Positions 50,643 through 59,969 of a DNA stretch of 64,000 bases are shown here, piece after piece. The notes below the pieces were generated by a model. The model did no database searches and was not told where the DNA came from. It was given only the letters and a program-made list of their open reading frames with translations. The stretch covers positions 35,540 through 99,539 of the forward strand of contig JAGCGA010000036.1 in NCBI GenBank assembly GCA_017649855.1, in the 5' to 3' direction. Numbering within the stretch: the stretch's first letter is position 1; each line of letters opens with the position of its first letter. The position numbers were made by a program, and so were the translations under genes. This stretch comes from Bacteroidales bacterium (GTDB lineage Bacteria; Bacteroidota; Bacteroidia; Bacteroidales; WCHB1-69).

Positions 50643-52067
50643 ATGCGAAAATTTATACTTTTAATAGTAAGTGTTTGTCTGTTAGGACCATTTTTTGGTC
50701 ATGCTGCGCAGACTGATCTTTCTGATTTGAAGAAAGATAAACCCAAAAAGGAGAAAAAGGAAAAACCGGCAGTGCGCACAGGTTGGACTTTTGGCATCTT
50801 GCCCAGTGTGGCATACGATGCTGACAAAGGTTTTCAGTATGGCGTGTTGGCCAACATTTATAACTTCGGCGACGGCTCCATCTACCCCGAATACTTCCAC
50901 TCTTTGTATGTGGAGGCAGCCTATACCACCAAACGTTCCGGCTTGTTCCGCTTTGCCTACGACTCCAAGTACCTCATCCCTAACCATCGGTTGAAGATCG
51001 ACCTGTCGTATCTGCCGGACGCATTGTGCGATTTCTACGGATTCAACGGCTATCAGACCGTTTACAATGCCGACTGGTGCAAGAAGAAATATGACGGCTA
51101 TCTCTCCCGGGCGTTTTACAAGTCACGGCGCGACTTGATCCGCGTCGCCATCGACATGGACGGCAACATCGGGGGCAACTGGTTCTGGAATGCAGGCATC
51201 GGACTGCTCGGCTACCAGATTGGCAGTGTGAACCTCGAAATGATCAACCGCAATAAGAAGCCGGAGAACATCCTTCCCGACATAGATGGTTTGTACGAAA
51301 AGTATGTAAAATGGGGTCTCCTGACACCGGCGGAAGCCAACGGCGGATGGCATCCCTATCTGCGCGGCGGCATCACGTTCGACAGTCGCGACCGCCAGCA
51401 GAACACTCACAAGGGCATGAATGCGGAACTCTTCTGGACCTACAATGCCGCTTTCGGGGCTGACAAGGAGTACAACAATCTGATGTTCAATGCCAGCTTC
51501 CGTCATTTCGTCCCTGTGTACAAAGACATCATCACCTTCGCATATCGCATAGGGACACAGTTAACGGTCGCCGGCAACTCCCCGTTCTATCTGAACAACT
51601 ACTACAACAACCTCTTCATCCAACGCGTGTTGTACGAAGGACTTGGCGGCGGCAACACCGTGCGCGGAATTCTCCGCCATCGTGTCACTGCCCCCAGCTA
51701 TGCTTTCGCCAACGTGGAATTCCGATTCACCGTGGCTCAGTTCAACATCAAGAAGGAGCGTTTCGCGATAGGCCTTAATCCTTTTGTGGATGCCGGCATG
51801 ATCCTGCAACCCTATCGCATCGACCGCCGCACTGTCGAGCAGAATATCGCAGCCAACGACCCCACCTTCGACCTCAATGAACTTGACCATTACATCGTTT
51901 TCGGCGACGATGCCAACATCTACCGCCCGCACCTCTCCGGCGGCCTTGGCCTTAAACTGATGATGAATGACAACTTCGTGCTTTCCGTCGACTGGGCCGT
52001 TCCGTTCAACAAACGCGACAACGACGGCATGGCCAACATCTACGTAAAGATGGGTTATATGTTCTAA
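50643..52067 (+). CDS. Outer-membrane barrel protein, surface-antigen (Omp85/D15-like)
   Basis: 474 residues from the ATG at 50643 with a signal peptide (ending FFGHAA, about residue 22). After a lysine-rich linker (KKDKPKKEKKEKP) comes a barrel of about 16 amphipathic strands. The segments YLRGGITFDSRDRQQNTHKG and GGGNTVRGILRHRV correspond to the BamA/FhaC-type fingerprints (DxRD and VRGY/F), and the protein ends in an aromatic residue (KMGYMF). There are no POTRA domains, so it is a short single-barrel member whose transport role is unclear. It is followed by murB after 11 bp. Confidence 0.78.
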   Translation: MRKFILLIVSVCLLGPFFGHAAQTDLSDLKKDKPKKEKKEKPAVRTGWTFGILPSVAYDADKGFQYGVLANIYNFGDGSIYPEYFHSLYVEAAYTTKRSGLFRFAYDSKYLIPNHRLKIDLSYLPDALCDFYGFNGYQTVYNADWCKKKYDGYLSRAFYKSRRDLIRVAIDMDGNIGGNWFWNAGIGLLGYQIGSVNLEMINRNKKPENILPDIDGLYEKYVKWGLLTPAEANGGWHPYLRGGITFDSRDRQQNTHKGMNAELFWTYNAAFGADKEYNNLMFNASFRHFVPVYKDIITFAYRIGTQLTVAGNSPFYLNNYYNNLFIQRVLYEGLGGGNTVRGILRHRVTAPSYAFANVEFRFTVAQFNIKKERFAIGLNPFVDAGMILQPYRIDRRTVEQNIAANDPTFDLNELDHYIVFGDDANIYRPHLSGGLGLKLMMNDNFVLSVDWAVPFNKRDNDGMANIYVKMGYMF

Positions 52068-52078
52068 CCATTCTCGCC

Positions 52079-53086
52079 ATGAAGGTTTTCCCAAACCACC
52101 CTTTGCTCGACCATAACACCTTCAAAATGAAGGTCTCCTGCCGCCAGTTCATCGAGCTGGAGCGGCCTGAAGAGATTGTGAACCTCTGCAACCAGCATCT
52201 CTTGGAACAACCTTTCTACATCCTTGGCAGGGGCAGCAATGTACTCTTCACCAAAGACTACGACGGACTCATCCTTCACCCTGCCTTTCAAGGCATCGAC
52301 AAGATAGAAGAAGAGGCCCGGCATGTCACTCTGCGCGTGGCGGCGGGAACAGAATGGGAAAAACTCATCGACTACTGTATCCAACATCATTACTTCGGAT
52401 TGGAAAACCTGACGGGCATCCCCGGTCTGGTGGGCAGTGCGCCCGTCCAGAACATCGGCGCCTACGGTGTGGAAGTCAAGGACTGCATCTTAGCGGTAGA
52501 CGGGTATCTTCTTCCCGAGGCAACTCCTTTCCACTACCAATGTGACGAATGCCAATTTGGATACCGCTCCTCTATCTTCAAAAAAGAGCTTAAAGGAAAA
52601 ACTTTCATCACACACGTATTGTTCCGACTCTCCAAAGAACCTCACTACACCTTGACATACAAAGCTCTATCCGAGGAATTGAGTTGTCAGCAATTAGAGC
52701 CTTCTCTTGACAATATCGTCCGATGTGTCAGAGCGGTGCGCGACAGCAAGTTGCCAGACATTACCAAGATCGGGTGTGCCGGCAGCTTCTTCCAAAACCC
52801 CATTGTGCCAAATGAGGACTATCAGCGTCTGAAACAACAACTTCCCGACCTGGTGTCCTATCCCGCCGGCGAAAAAGTGAAACTGGCCGCCGGACAGCTC
52901 ATCGACAAGGCTGGGTGGAAAGGCCATCGGGAAGGCGACGCCGGCATATATCCCAAACAGGCCTTGGTTGTTGTCAATTATGGGAACGCCGGCCCCGAAG
53001 AGATCCGCCAACTATACGAAAAAGTCATTTCTGACGTTTATACCAAGTTTCAAATCACGTTACAGCCAGAAGTCAACATCTTATAA
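52079..53086 (+). CDS. murB: UDP-N-acetylenolpyruvoylglucosamine reductase
   Basis: FAD-dependent MurB, second step of UDP-MurNAc synthesis. 335 residues, type I layout. FAD-binding ILGRGSNVLF and LTGIPGLVGSAPVQNIGAYG; the catalytic serine region GCAGSFFQNPI; and the C-terminal AGQLIDKAGWKG with YPKQALVVVNYG are intact. It stands between two envelope genes and ends 2 bp before the lipoprotein gene. Confidence 0.96.
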   Translation: MKVFPNHPLLDHNTFKMKVSCRQFIELERPEEIVNLCNQHLLEQPFYILGRGSNVLFTKDYDGLILHPAFQGIDKIEEEARHVTLRVAAGTEWEKLIDYCIQHHYFGLENLTGIPGLVGSAPVQNIGAYGVEVKDCILAVDGYLLPEATPFHYQCDECQFGYRSSIFKKELKGKTFITHVLFRLSKEPHYTLTYKALSEELSCQQLEPSLDNIVRCVRAVRDSKLPDITKIGCAGSFFQNPIVPNEDYQRLKQQLPDLVSYPAGEKVKLAAGQLIDKAGWKGHREGDAGIYPKQALVVVNYGNAGPEEIRQLYEKVISDVYTKFQITLQPEVNIL

Positions 53087-53088
53087 CT

Positions 53089-53484
53089 ATGATGAAAAAA
53101 ATTAACATCTACGGAATACTGCTGATAGCGTTTCTCGCCTTTGCGGCCATCAGTTGCGACCGCCCCACCCCGAGCAAACCGAAATTTGACGAATCACTCC
53201 TGATGGGTTATTGGCAGTCGGGCACACTACATGAATACTACAAAGAAGATGGCACTGGTTACACCTGGGATACAGCAGATGATGTGCTCGAAGAGGAGGC
53301 CCAACCCTATACCTGGACCCTTTCTGGCGCCACCCTGACGCAAAACCACCTGATGGAAATGGGTGGAGTGGTGCCCAAAACCTATACCCTGACCACCCTG
53401 ACAGCCACCACCCTGGCATACCACGACAATTACGGAACATCATACGTTTTCTACAAAGGCAACTCCGATGAAGAAACCTATTAA
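53089..53484 (+). CDS. Lipocalin-like lipoprotein, hypothetical
   Basis: 131 residues starting MMKK (the second ATG would be equally good). Lipoprotein signal with AISC (lipid cysteine C23). The mature part of about 108 residues has the strand pattern of a small lipocalin-like domain (LMGYWQSGTLHEYYKEDG, YTWTLSGATLTQ, ending YVFYKGNSDEETY). No catalytic motif. Its 3' end overlaps the start of the AsmA gene by 17 bp, so the two are translated together. Confidence 0.7.
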   Translation: MMKKINIYGILLIAFLAFAAISCDRPTPSKPKFDESLLMGYWQSGTLHEYYKEDGTGYTWDTADDVLEEEAQPYTWTLSGATLTQNHLMEMGGVVPKTYTLTTLTATTLAYHDNYGTSYVFYKGNSDEETY

Positions 53485-56400
53485 GATAACCCTGATCTCG
53501 CTTGGTTCACTCCTGTTATTCCTCGTGCTCGCAGCCTGCATCACGATATCGGTTGTACTTTCTCCCAAACAACTGACCAAAATCGTCAACAAAGCAGCCA
53601 AAGACTATCTGACATGCAATTATCAGATCGGCAAGACAGGCCTTACCATATTCAAGACATTCCCGCAACTCGGCGTTGACATCCAGGACGTTCTATTGCT
53701 CAATCCCATAACGGGTTCTGCCAACGACACCCTCCTTCAATTGGACCACTGCCTGGCCTCGCTTGACATTAAAGAGTTAATCAAAAATCGACATGTGTCC
53801 GTCTCAAAGTTTACCCTTCAAGACGGCAATGCGCACCTGTTCAGAAACCTTTCTGGACATAAAAACTATGACATACTGAATCTTCCAGAATCCAAGGACA
53901 CATCCAACGCTCCTTATTCCATCGACCTGTCCAATGTGGCTCTGCAACATATCAACGTGGATTATGCCGATCTTCCATCACGAATCTACACGGGAGTTCA
54001 AAATGTAAATGCCAAGATAAAAGGACAATATCACGAAGACAATGCCTCCGGGGATATCAATCTCACCACCGACAATTTCCAATTCCGCACATTAGACTCC
54101 TCCCAACTATCGGTACGCTTCAACCATCTGGATGCTGACTTTGACGGCTCCTTCACCGACCTGGACCAACTGAAAGGCAAACTCGGATTGGATATCGCAG
54201 AACTCCAATTGGCAAAAGACACCAACCAATTCATCAACAAAGAGAATGTGTCGCTAAGCACCACTGTGGATGGGAAACTCTCTATTCAAAAACTCTTGCT
54301 GGAATCTTTAAAACTGACTTACGACCAATACAAACTGCAGTTGTCTGGCGATGTTCAACGCGACACCGCGAGCGGAGACATCAACCTAAATCTGACCTAC
54401 AAAACAGACACATGGCCCATAGCCGAAGTATTGGAGAAACTACCCGCAACAATCTCATCCCACCTCCCCGACAGCATGAAAATTGACGGCAAAGTAGCTT
54501 TGGGTGGAACCGTGAAGGGAACCTATAATGAAAATTCCATGCCCGTGGTGACAAGTTCTGTGCAATTGCAAAACGCCAACTTCGCCCTGGGTGGAATGCC
54601 CTTTGACATTCAAAAGATCAATGGTGAGGCAGACCTGAACCTGGATCTGGACCATCAAACCGATCTGAAGATCCGTTCTGTTGAGGGCAATGTACGTGGA
54701 AACCACGTCGTGGTCAACGGCACCATCCGGGATCTGCTGGGCAAGATGCTCTGCAACCTATCACTTAACGGCACACTCCGCCTGGAAGACTTCCAAGACC
54801 TGCTGCCCGAGAGCATCACTCCCTGCAAGGGCACAGCCAAGTCTTCTGTCAAGGCGGTATTTGATTATGAACAAATCAAAAACCTGCAGATTGACAAGAT
54901 GATAGCCTCCGGCTCCTTCAACATTCAAAATCTGGATCTGCTATATGATGATTCTCTCTTGTTGAAATCCAAGTCTATGGACATGCAGGTGCGTTTCCCC
55001 GTGAAAGAGAAGCCCTATCGTATCGATGAATGGATGGAGGTGAACATTCAATCCCCACATCTGTATTGTGAAAGCATAGACTTCTTCAAAGCAAATCTTT
55101 CAGATGCCAATATTGACTTGTTTTTGAATGATATCCTGGACAAAAACAAACAGCTGAAACTGGGTACCTCGTTTAAGGGACAAAAGGCCACCTTTGCAAC
55201 TGACTCCATCTATGCCGAACTCTCCCACTTTGATGGTGCATTCACCAGAAAAGACCAGGATCATCTGGCATTAAAGCTGAAAGAGAGCGCCTTGGATGCG
55301 ATCATTGGTGAGCTCAAAGTATCAACACCGTCGCTCGCACTTGACGGTAGTGCTTCTATAGACCGGCAAGGCATCAACACGCTGATGCAATGGAACCCCA
55401 CCATGCACGCCATCATGCACAATGGGAAAGTGGAGATGCCCGAGCTGCCAATGCCATTGAACATCCCGAACCTGGATATCGACTACACCATGCAAAACTG
55501 CCATTTCCGCAGCAGCAAGTTCCAGCTGGGCCAATCCTCTTTCTCTCTTACCGGCAATCTGTACGACATCGACAAATTCTATCGTGAAGAAGGACTGTTG
55601 AATGGCAAGTTAAACCTCTCCTCTTCATATATCGACCTGAATGAGATTTTGGATTTGGTTGACGGGTTCCGCGCCCCCGACTCCCTGATGAACACCGAAC
55701 TGGAATCAAAAGAAGACAACCCCTTCATTGTACCCTATGGCATAAATGTAACCATCAATACAAATGTTGACAAGGTACATTATGAAGATGTGGATATCCG
55801 TAAGGTGGGCGGAAAAATAGCCGTCGACAACGGCATCCTGGTGCTGGACCAGATGGGCTTCACCTCCGATGCCGCCCGCATGCAACTGACGGCCCTTTAC
55901 AAGACCCCCCGCCGCAACCACCTCTTCCTGGGTCTTGACTTCCACTTGCTCGACATCAAGATTGCCGAGCTGATCGACATGATCCCCGAAGTGGACACTG
56001 TATTGCCCATGCTGAAATCGTTTGCCGGCAACGCCGAATTCCATTTTGCCATCGAGACCTATCTGAAATCGAACTATGATGTCAAATTTTCCACCCTGCG
56101 CGGGGCCGCCGCCATCAACGGTCACGATTTGGTGGTGCTGGACAATGAAACTTACAGAAAAATCTCCAAGTTGCTGAGATTCAAGAAAGGAACCACTAAC
56201 AAGATCGACAGCCTCTCCGCAGAAGCTACCATCTACAAAAACGAGGTGGATGTCTATCCTTTCCTGATCGCCATCGACCGTTACAAGGCCATCATTTCGG
56301 GACGCCACAATCTGGACATGACTTACAATTACAACATCTCTCTGGTCAATCCGATACGCCTAGGCTTGGATATCATTGGCACCGACAAGCGGAAATTCAA

Positions 56401-56539
56401 ACTGACGAAAGCCAAATATGCCACCATGTTCCGACCCGAAAAGCAGAATGTGGTTGAACAAAATGTGTTGAAGTTGAAGCAACAAATCAACAGCACCTTA
56501 CGGGCCAATGTCAAAGACCAGGCTCCCGAAGAGAAATAA
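53468..56539 (+). CDS. AsmA-family envelope protein
   Basis: 1023 residues. An N-terminal membrane segment (ITLISLGSLLLFLVLAACITISVV) anchors a large periplasmic part rich in beta strands. The segments PKQLTKIVNKAAKDYL, FPQLGVDIQDVLL and the repeat region with LNGTLRLEDFQDLLP match AsmA/TamB-like proteins, which are thought to move phospholipid between the membranes. Its C-terminal third keeps the AsmA-2-like layout (NGILVLDQMGFTSDAARMQL, LLRFKKGTTNKIDSLS). It overlaps the lipoprotein gene by 17 bp and is followed by ybaK after 19 bp. Confidence 0.9.
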   Translation: MKKPIKITLISLGSLLLFLVLAACITISVVLSPKQLTKIVNKAAKDYLTCNYQIGKTGLTIFKTFPQLGVDIQDVLLLNPITGSANDTLLQLDHCLASLDIKELIKNRHVSVSKFTLQDGNAHLFRNLSGHKNYDILNLPESKDTSNAPYSIDLSNVALQHINVDYADLPSRIYTGVQNVNAKIKGQYHEDNASGDINLTTDNFQFRTLDSSQLSVRFNHLDADFDGSFTDLDQLKGKLGLDIAELQLAKDTNQFINKENVSLSTTVDGKLSIQKLLLESLKLTYDQYKLQLSGDVQRDTASGDINLNLTYKTDTWPIAEVLEKLPATISSHLPDSMKIDGKVALGGTVKGTYNENSMPVVTSSVQLQNANFALGGMPFDIQKINGEADLNLDLDHQTDLKIRSVEGNVRGNHVVVNGTIRDLLGKMLCNLSLNGTLRLEDFQDLLPESITPCKGTAKSSVKAVFDYEQIKNLQIDKMIASGSFNIQNLDLLYDDSLLLKSKSMDMQVRFPVKEKPYRIDEWMEVNIQSPHLYCESIDFFKANLSDANIDLFLNDILDKNKQLKLGTSFKGQKATFATDSIYAELSHFDGAFTRKDQDHLALKLKESALDAIIGELKVSTPSLALDGSASIDRQGINTLMQWNPTMHAIMHNGKVEMPELPMPLNIPNLDIDYTMQNCHFRSSKFQLGQSSFSLTGNLYDIDKFYREEGLLNGKLNLSSSYIDLNEILDLVDGFRAPDSLMNTELESKEDNPFIVPYGINVTINTNVDKVHYEDVDIRKVGGKIAVDNGILVLDQMGFTSDAARMQLTALYKTPRRNHLFLGLDFHLLDIKIAELIDMIPEVDTVLPMLKSFAGNAEFHFAIETYLKSNYDVKFSTLRGAAAINGHDLVVLDNETYRKISKLLRFKKGTTNKIDSLSAEATIYKNEVDVYPFLIAIDRYKAIISGRHNLDMTYNYNISLVNPIRLGLDIIGTDKRKFKLTKAKYATMFRPEKQNVVEQNVLKLKQQINSTLRANVKDQAPEEK

Positions 56540-56558
56540 CCCATCAATTGAGGTTGTC

Positions 56559-57041
56559 ATGCCAAAAGAGAAGATAAACAAGACCAACGCCTGCCGTCTG
56601 CTAGACCAGAAAAAGGTGGCATACGAGCTGATACCTTACGAAGTGGATGAAAACGACCTTGGCGCGCAGCACATCGCCGACCAGTTGGGCGAGGATATTG
56701 ATCAGGTATTCAAGACTTTGGTACTGAAAGGCGACAAGACCGGCCATTTTGTGTGCGTCATTCCGGGCAACGAGGAGGTGAACCTGAAGAAGACCGCCAA
56801 AGTGACGGGCAACAAGAGTTGCGACCTCATCCCGATGAAGGAGTTGCTGCCGCTGACGGGCTACATCCGGGGCGGCTGCTCACCCGTGGGCATGAAGAAG
56901 CCCTTCCCCACCTACATTCACGAGACCTGCGAACTGTTCGACAACATCTACGTCAGCGCGGGCGTGCGCGGCCTGCAGTTCAAACTAAACCCACAGGATT
57001 TGATTGCCACGGTGGGCATGACCGTTGCGGACCTGACATAG
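56559..57041 (+). CDS. ybaK: YbaK/EbsC-type Cys-tRNA(Pro) deacylase
   Basis: Trans-editing deacylase that clears mischarged Cys-tRNA(Pro). 160 residues from the ATG at 56559 (MPKEKINKTNACRLLDQKK). Family residues are visible: VFKTLVLKGD, the lysine in LKKTAKVTGNKS, and GYIRGGCSPVGMKK. The upstream in-frame ATG would lie inside the AsmA gene. Last gene before the AT-rich stretch; no clear terminator is seen, although GGGGAAGG sequences lie near 57090. Confidence 0.93.
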   Translation: MPKEKINKTNACRLLDQKKVAYELIPYEVDENDLGAQHIADQLGEDIDQVFKTLVLKGDKTGHFVCVIPGNEEVNLKKTAKVTGNKSCDLIPMKELLPLTGYIRGGCSPVGMKKPFPTYIHETCELFDNIYVSAGVRGLQFKLNPQDLIATVGMTVADLT

Positions 57042-57170
57042 GTCACACCATAGTTCGCCCACACCGCATGTCGTCCTTCCCACTCATGTGCTTTTGGGGA
57101 AGGTGTTTTGAAGAAAACGTGTGGATTTTCAACAAAATGGAACAGTTGTTTTGTAAATCAAAAATATTTA

Positions 57171-57178
57171 TATCTTTG
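57171..57178 (+). promoter_or_regulatory. -7 box TATCTTTG of the structured RNA
   Basis: TATCTTTG followed by CTGCGTC; a TTG at 57151-57153 lies 17 bp upstream. It sits 129 bp behind the ybaK stop with no gene in between, so it would start a separate transcript at about 57184. Between 57042 and 57170 I see no gene. Confidence 0.55.
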
Positions 57179-57183
57179 CTGCG

Positions 57184-57407
57184 TCAACTCCAAGGCGTTT
57201 TTATGCCGTAATGTTGGCGATATTATTAGAAAATAACGAAGCGTTATGCTCGTCTTGCTAATGGAAACGTAGGAAATTTCCAAAACTGTAACGCAAGAGA
57301 GGTGTAATGGCTCACGCGTATAGCGTGGACTGGTTGCTACATCTGCGTTACAAGGTTTCCTACGACCTCCATTAGAAGAAGTGGTGTATCAGTGCCACGC
57401 TTCTTTT
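57184..57407 (+). ncRNA. Putative structured RNA or long mRNA leader, not recognised
   Basis: About 220 nt without a long reading frame, between a TATCTTTG promoter and a terminator-like hairpin. The core (57258-57375) folds on itself in nested perfect stems: CTAATGGA (57258-57265) with TCCATTAG (57368-57375); GTAGGAAA (57269-57276) with TTTCCTAC (57356-57363); TGTAACGCA (57287-57295) with TGCGTTACA (57344-57352); apical CACGC/GCGTG (57313-57317, 57323-57327). A smaller hairpin (CCAAGGC..GCC..TTGG) lies at 57190-57216. The end (AAGAAG with CTTCTT, 57376-57405, then TTTT) resembles a terminator. It is followed by a gene for a small exported protein, so a cis-acting leader is the alternative to a free RNA. 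Two tiny frames occur in it (57211-57261, 16 aa; 57307-57375, 22 aa); I do not call them genes. Confidence 0.55.
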
Positions 57408-57452
57408 GTATTATTGCTCTTGAGGTGCTGGGGAGCGGGAAAAAACAAAAAA

Positions 57453-58040
57453 ATGAAAAAAATATTATTCCTCGCAGTAGCATTGATTTTTTCGACAGTA
57501 AGTTTTGCACAAAACAATGTGACACAATTTCTTGGAATTCCTGTTGATGGAACAAAATCAGCTATGATACAAAAGTTAAAAGCAAAAGGATTCACCTATA
57601 ATGCGACTCTTGACATGCTTGAGGGAGAGTTCAATGGTCAACCGGTGCGAGTGACTGTTGTAACTGATAATAATAAAGTGTATCGTATATGCTTAATTGA
57701 TGAAAACAATTGTTCAGAATCTCAAATAAAAATTCGATTCAACACATTATGTCGGCAATTTGAAAACAACAAAAAATATCTTCCGATGAAAGACAACCAG
57801 GAAATAAGCGAGTCGGAAGACATTTCTTACGAGATGTTAGTACATAAAAAAGAATACCAAGCAGGTTTTTATCAAATTGGGCCTGAAGGTACAACTTCTT
57901 TTCTAGACAAATCATTGGAAGAACTTGAACAAATTTCAAAAAAAGTTGTTTGGTTCACAATAGGTGATCACTATGGGCAATACTACATAATTATGTATTA
58001 TGACAATTATAACAATCAAGCCAACGGGGAAGATTTGTAA
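57453..58040 (+). CDS. Small exported protein, hypothetical
   Basis: 195 residues from the ATG at 57453 with a signal peptide (MKKILFLAVALIFSTVSFAQ). The mature protein begins NNVTQFLGIPVDGTKSAMIQ and has a fold of mixed helices and strands (MIQKLKAKGFTYNATLDMLE, RVTVVTDNNKVYRICLID). I recognise no enzyme motif; the first 40 mature residues look like a repeated small domain common in exported Bacteroidales proteins. AT-rich relative to the flanking genes. Its transcript may start at the structured RNA upstream. It is followed by a second exported gene after 24 bp. Confidence 0.65.
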   Translation: MKKILFLAVALIFSTVSFAQNNVTQFLGIPVDGTKSAMIQKLKAKGFTYNATLDMLEGEFNGQPVRVTVVTDNNKVYRICLIDENNCSESQIKIRFNTLCRQFENNKKYLPMKDNQEISESEDISYEMLVHKKEYQAGFYQIGPEGTTSFLDKSLEELEQISKKVVWFTIGDHYGQYYIIMYYDNYNNQANGEDL

Positions 58041-58064
58041 AACATATTAAAAACATCTACTACG

Positions 58065-58553
58065 ATGAAAAAAATAATATTATTTGTCTCTCTTTTCTTT
58101 GTGATTCACATTTCTTCAGCACAGCAAACATGGTTCATTGGTGGCACTGCCTGCATTAGTTATCTTGACAATTTTACATTTGCTCTTGAGCCACAATTTG
58201 GTTATGAATTTAGCGATAAGTGGGCTATCGGCACAGGTGTTGGTTTTACGTTAGTAAGTGATGATTTCACCTATTTAATAGGCATAGCGGAACCTTTTAT
58301 CCGATTTTGCACTTGGCATAATGATCGTGTTTTCATCGATCTAAAAGCAACAGCAGGATTCGGCTTTGATAAAGTATTGGAACTCTGCCAGATTGGAATT
58401 ACACCAAGCTTGCGATTCCGAATAAACGAACACTGGGATATGGCAGCTGATATAGGCTTGTTTGGAGCCCAGTATACATATTATGGAAGATGGAGACCCG
58501 CCTTTGGTATTAACGCCGCTAGTGCTGGCCTTTGGTTTGCATATCGATTTTGA
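58065..58553 (+). CDS. Small outer-membrane beta-barrel protein
   Basis: 162 residues with a signal peptide (MKKIILFVSLFFVIHISSAQ). The mature part has about eight amphipathic strands (FALEPQFGYEFSDKWAIGTG, GIAEPFIRFC, ITPSLRFRINEHWDMAADIG) and ends in an aromatic residue (GLWFAYRF), the classic signature of an OmpX/OmpA-type 8-strand barrel. Codon use and base composition are AT-rich like the gene before it. No function can be assigned; the pair could form a small cell-surface unit. The 207 bp that follow hold nothing I recognise. Confidence 0.68.
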   Translation: MKKIILFVSLFFVIHISSAQQTWFIGGTACISYLDNFTFALEPQFGYEFSDKWAIGTGVGFTLVSDDFTYLIGIAEPFIRFCTWHNDRVFIDLKATAGFGFDKVLELCQIGITPSLRFRINEHWDMAADIGLFGAQYTYYGRWRPAFGINAASAGLWFAYRF

Positions 58554-58760
58554 TTTGCAAAAGCACAACGATCCTAATCATAGAATGTGAATAGGATGTA
58601 CTTCTCGCACACGCACCCATAGTATGCATAATAAACGTTTGCAGGCCCCATTCCTATCAAGCCCTGCATCCTAACAGATCGCTTTTAAGGCTGGATTCTC
58701 TTAATTATCTCGAAATTCAACCGAATGCCCATAATTTTAGTGAAAGAATACCCCCTTGAC

Positions 58761-59948
58761 TTATAATAACGACTCTATATCGCCAATTAGGAACTGCTCT
58801 AATGGCATAGCCTCCCCTCCGACAACCAAAGTATATCGGGGATGATATTTTTCGCGAAAAGTTCCCAGTCCGCTGTTACTCTGTCTCCATCCACTTTTTA
58901 CTTCAATGGCGATAAGTTTGTCTCCTCTGACAATCACAAAATCTACTTCTTCATCGTTATCCCGCCAATAATATAACTGATACTCCAATTCATCAGCTCT
59001 GTCTAGCAGAAAACATCCAACCGTTGATTCCACCCAGCGTCCCCACAAATCAGGATGGGTAAATGCTTTTTCGTATGTCATACCATCGCTCATTACGGTC
59101 AGAAGCGCATTGTTGAAAACCTGTAATTTTGGTGTTGAACGGTATTTTCGCGATTCATCCATCGCATATTTTTGTAATCCTACCAGCAACTTGCTTTCGC
59201 CAAGCACCTCCAGATAATTGACGAGTGTGGTGGCGTTGCCAGCATCCTGCAACAACCCCAGCATCTTGTTAAAAGACAACTCTTTTCCAGAATAGGCACA
59301 GCCCAGTCTAAATAGTTGATGCAACAGAGCAGGCTTGTAAATAAATGTCGTCAGTAACACATCTTTTTCAATTGCCGGATTTACAATTGCATCCCGCACA
59401 TATCGTCGCCACCGTACTTCGTTCGAAACATACGAAGCACTGCCAGGATAACCTCCGAAATAAATATACTGGTCAAGATTCCACCCAAAAGCATCATACA
59501 TTTCCTGAAAAGTCCAATGTCCCATCGGAAGTGTCTCAAACCGGCCCGCAAGAGATTCTGTAAGCCCCTTCTTCATCAAAAGACGTGAGGATCCCAACAG
59601 GACCACCTTCAGATTCAGATCGTGAAAAGAATCCGTATCCCATTCTTTTTTTACACGCTCACTCCAATTTTTGATTTTATGAATCTCATCAAAAACCAAC
59701 AAGAATTCTTCATAAGAGTGATAGCGCATCTGCACGCGTGCTTCCTCCCATCGGTCCGATATCCATCCTGTATCATCGGCATCAACACCATCTGCGCTGA
59801 AAAACAACGACGGCAATGAAATTTCCGTCAGCACCTGCTTCACCATCGTGGTTTTACCCACCTGTCTTGGCCCTGCCACCACTTGAAGAGTTTTTCTCGG
59901 CTCAAGCAATCTTGATATTAGCATATCATTATGTTTTCTTCTAATCAT
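58761..59948 (-). CDS. ATPase with DUF4143 domain
   Basis: AAA-14/DUF4143 protein, 395 residues. N-terminal P-loop GPRQVGKTT (26-34), Walker B-like LLVFDEIHKIKNW, sensor-1 LLGSSRLLMKKGLTESLAGR. The C-terminal half is DUF4143, with the nuclease-like motif DEEVDFVIVRGDKLIAIEVKSG (VDF...EVK) near residue 340. Family members are widespread and often mobile; their function is unsettled. The minus-strand promoter has TATCTTTG at 59970-59977, immediately preceded by three 22-bp-spaced direct repeats. Confidence 0.9.
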   Translation of the reverse strand: MIRRKHNDMLISRLLEPRKTLQVVAGPRQVGKTTMVKQVLTEISLPSLFFSADGVDADDTGWISDRWEEARVQMRYHSYEEFLLVFDEIHKIKNWSERVKKEWDTDSFHDLNLKVVLLGSSRLLMKKGLTESLAGRFETLPMGHWTFQEMYDAFGWNLDQYIYFGGYPGSASYVSNEVRWRRYVRDAIVNPAIEKDVLLTTFIYKPALLHQLFRLGCAYSGKELSFNKMLGLLQDAGNATTLVNYLEVLGESKLLVGLQKYAMDESRKYRSTPKLQVFNNALLTVMSDGMTYEKAFTHPDLWGRWVESTVGCFLLDRADELEYQLYYWRDNDEEVDFVIVRGDKLIAIEVKSGWRQSNSGLGTFREKYHPRYTLVVGGEAMPLEQFLIGDIESLL

Positions 59949-59969
59949 AACACATTAATTTTGAGACTG

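Noticed and set aside
57184..57407. Possible retron, tmRNA or RNase P RNA
   Set aside because: No reverse transcriptase nearby, no tRNA-like ends or tag frame of tmRNA, and no conserved RNase P core sequences.
58554..58760. Gene or RNA between the small barrel protein and the DUF4143 ATPase
   Set aside because: No frame of useful length, no strong hairpin and no promoter box recognised.
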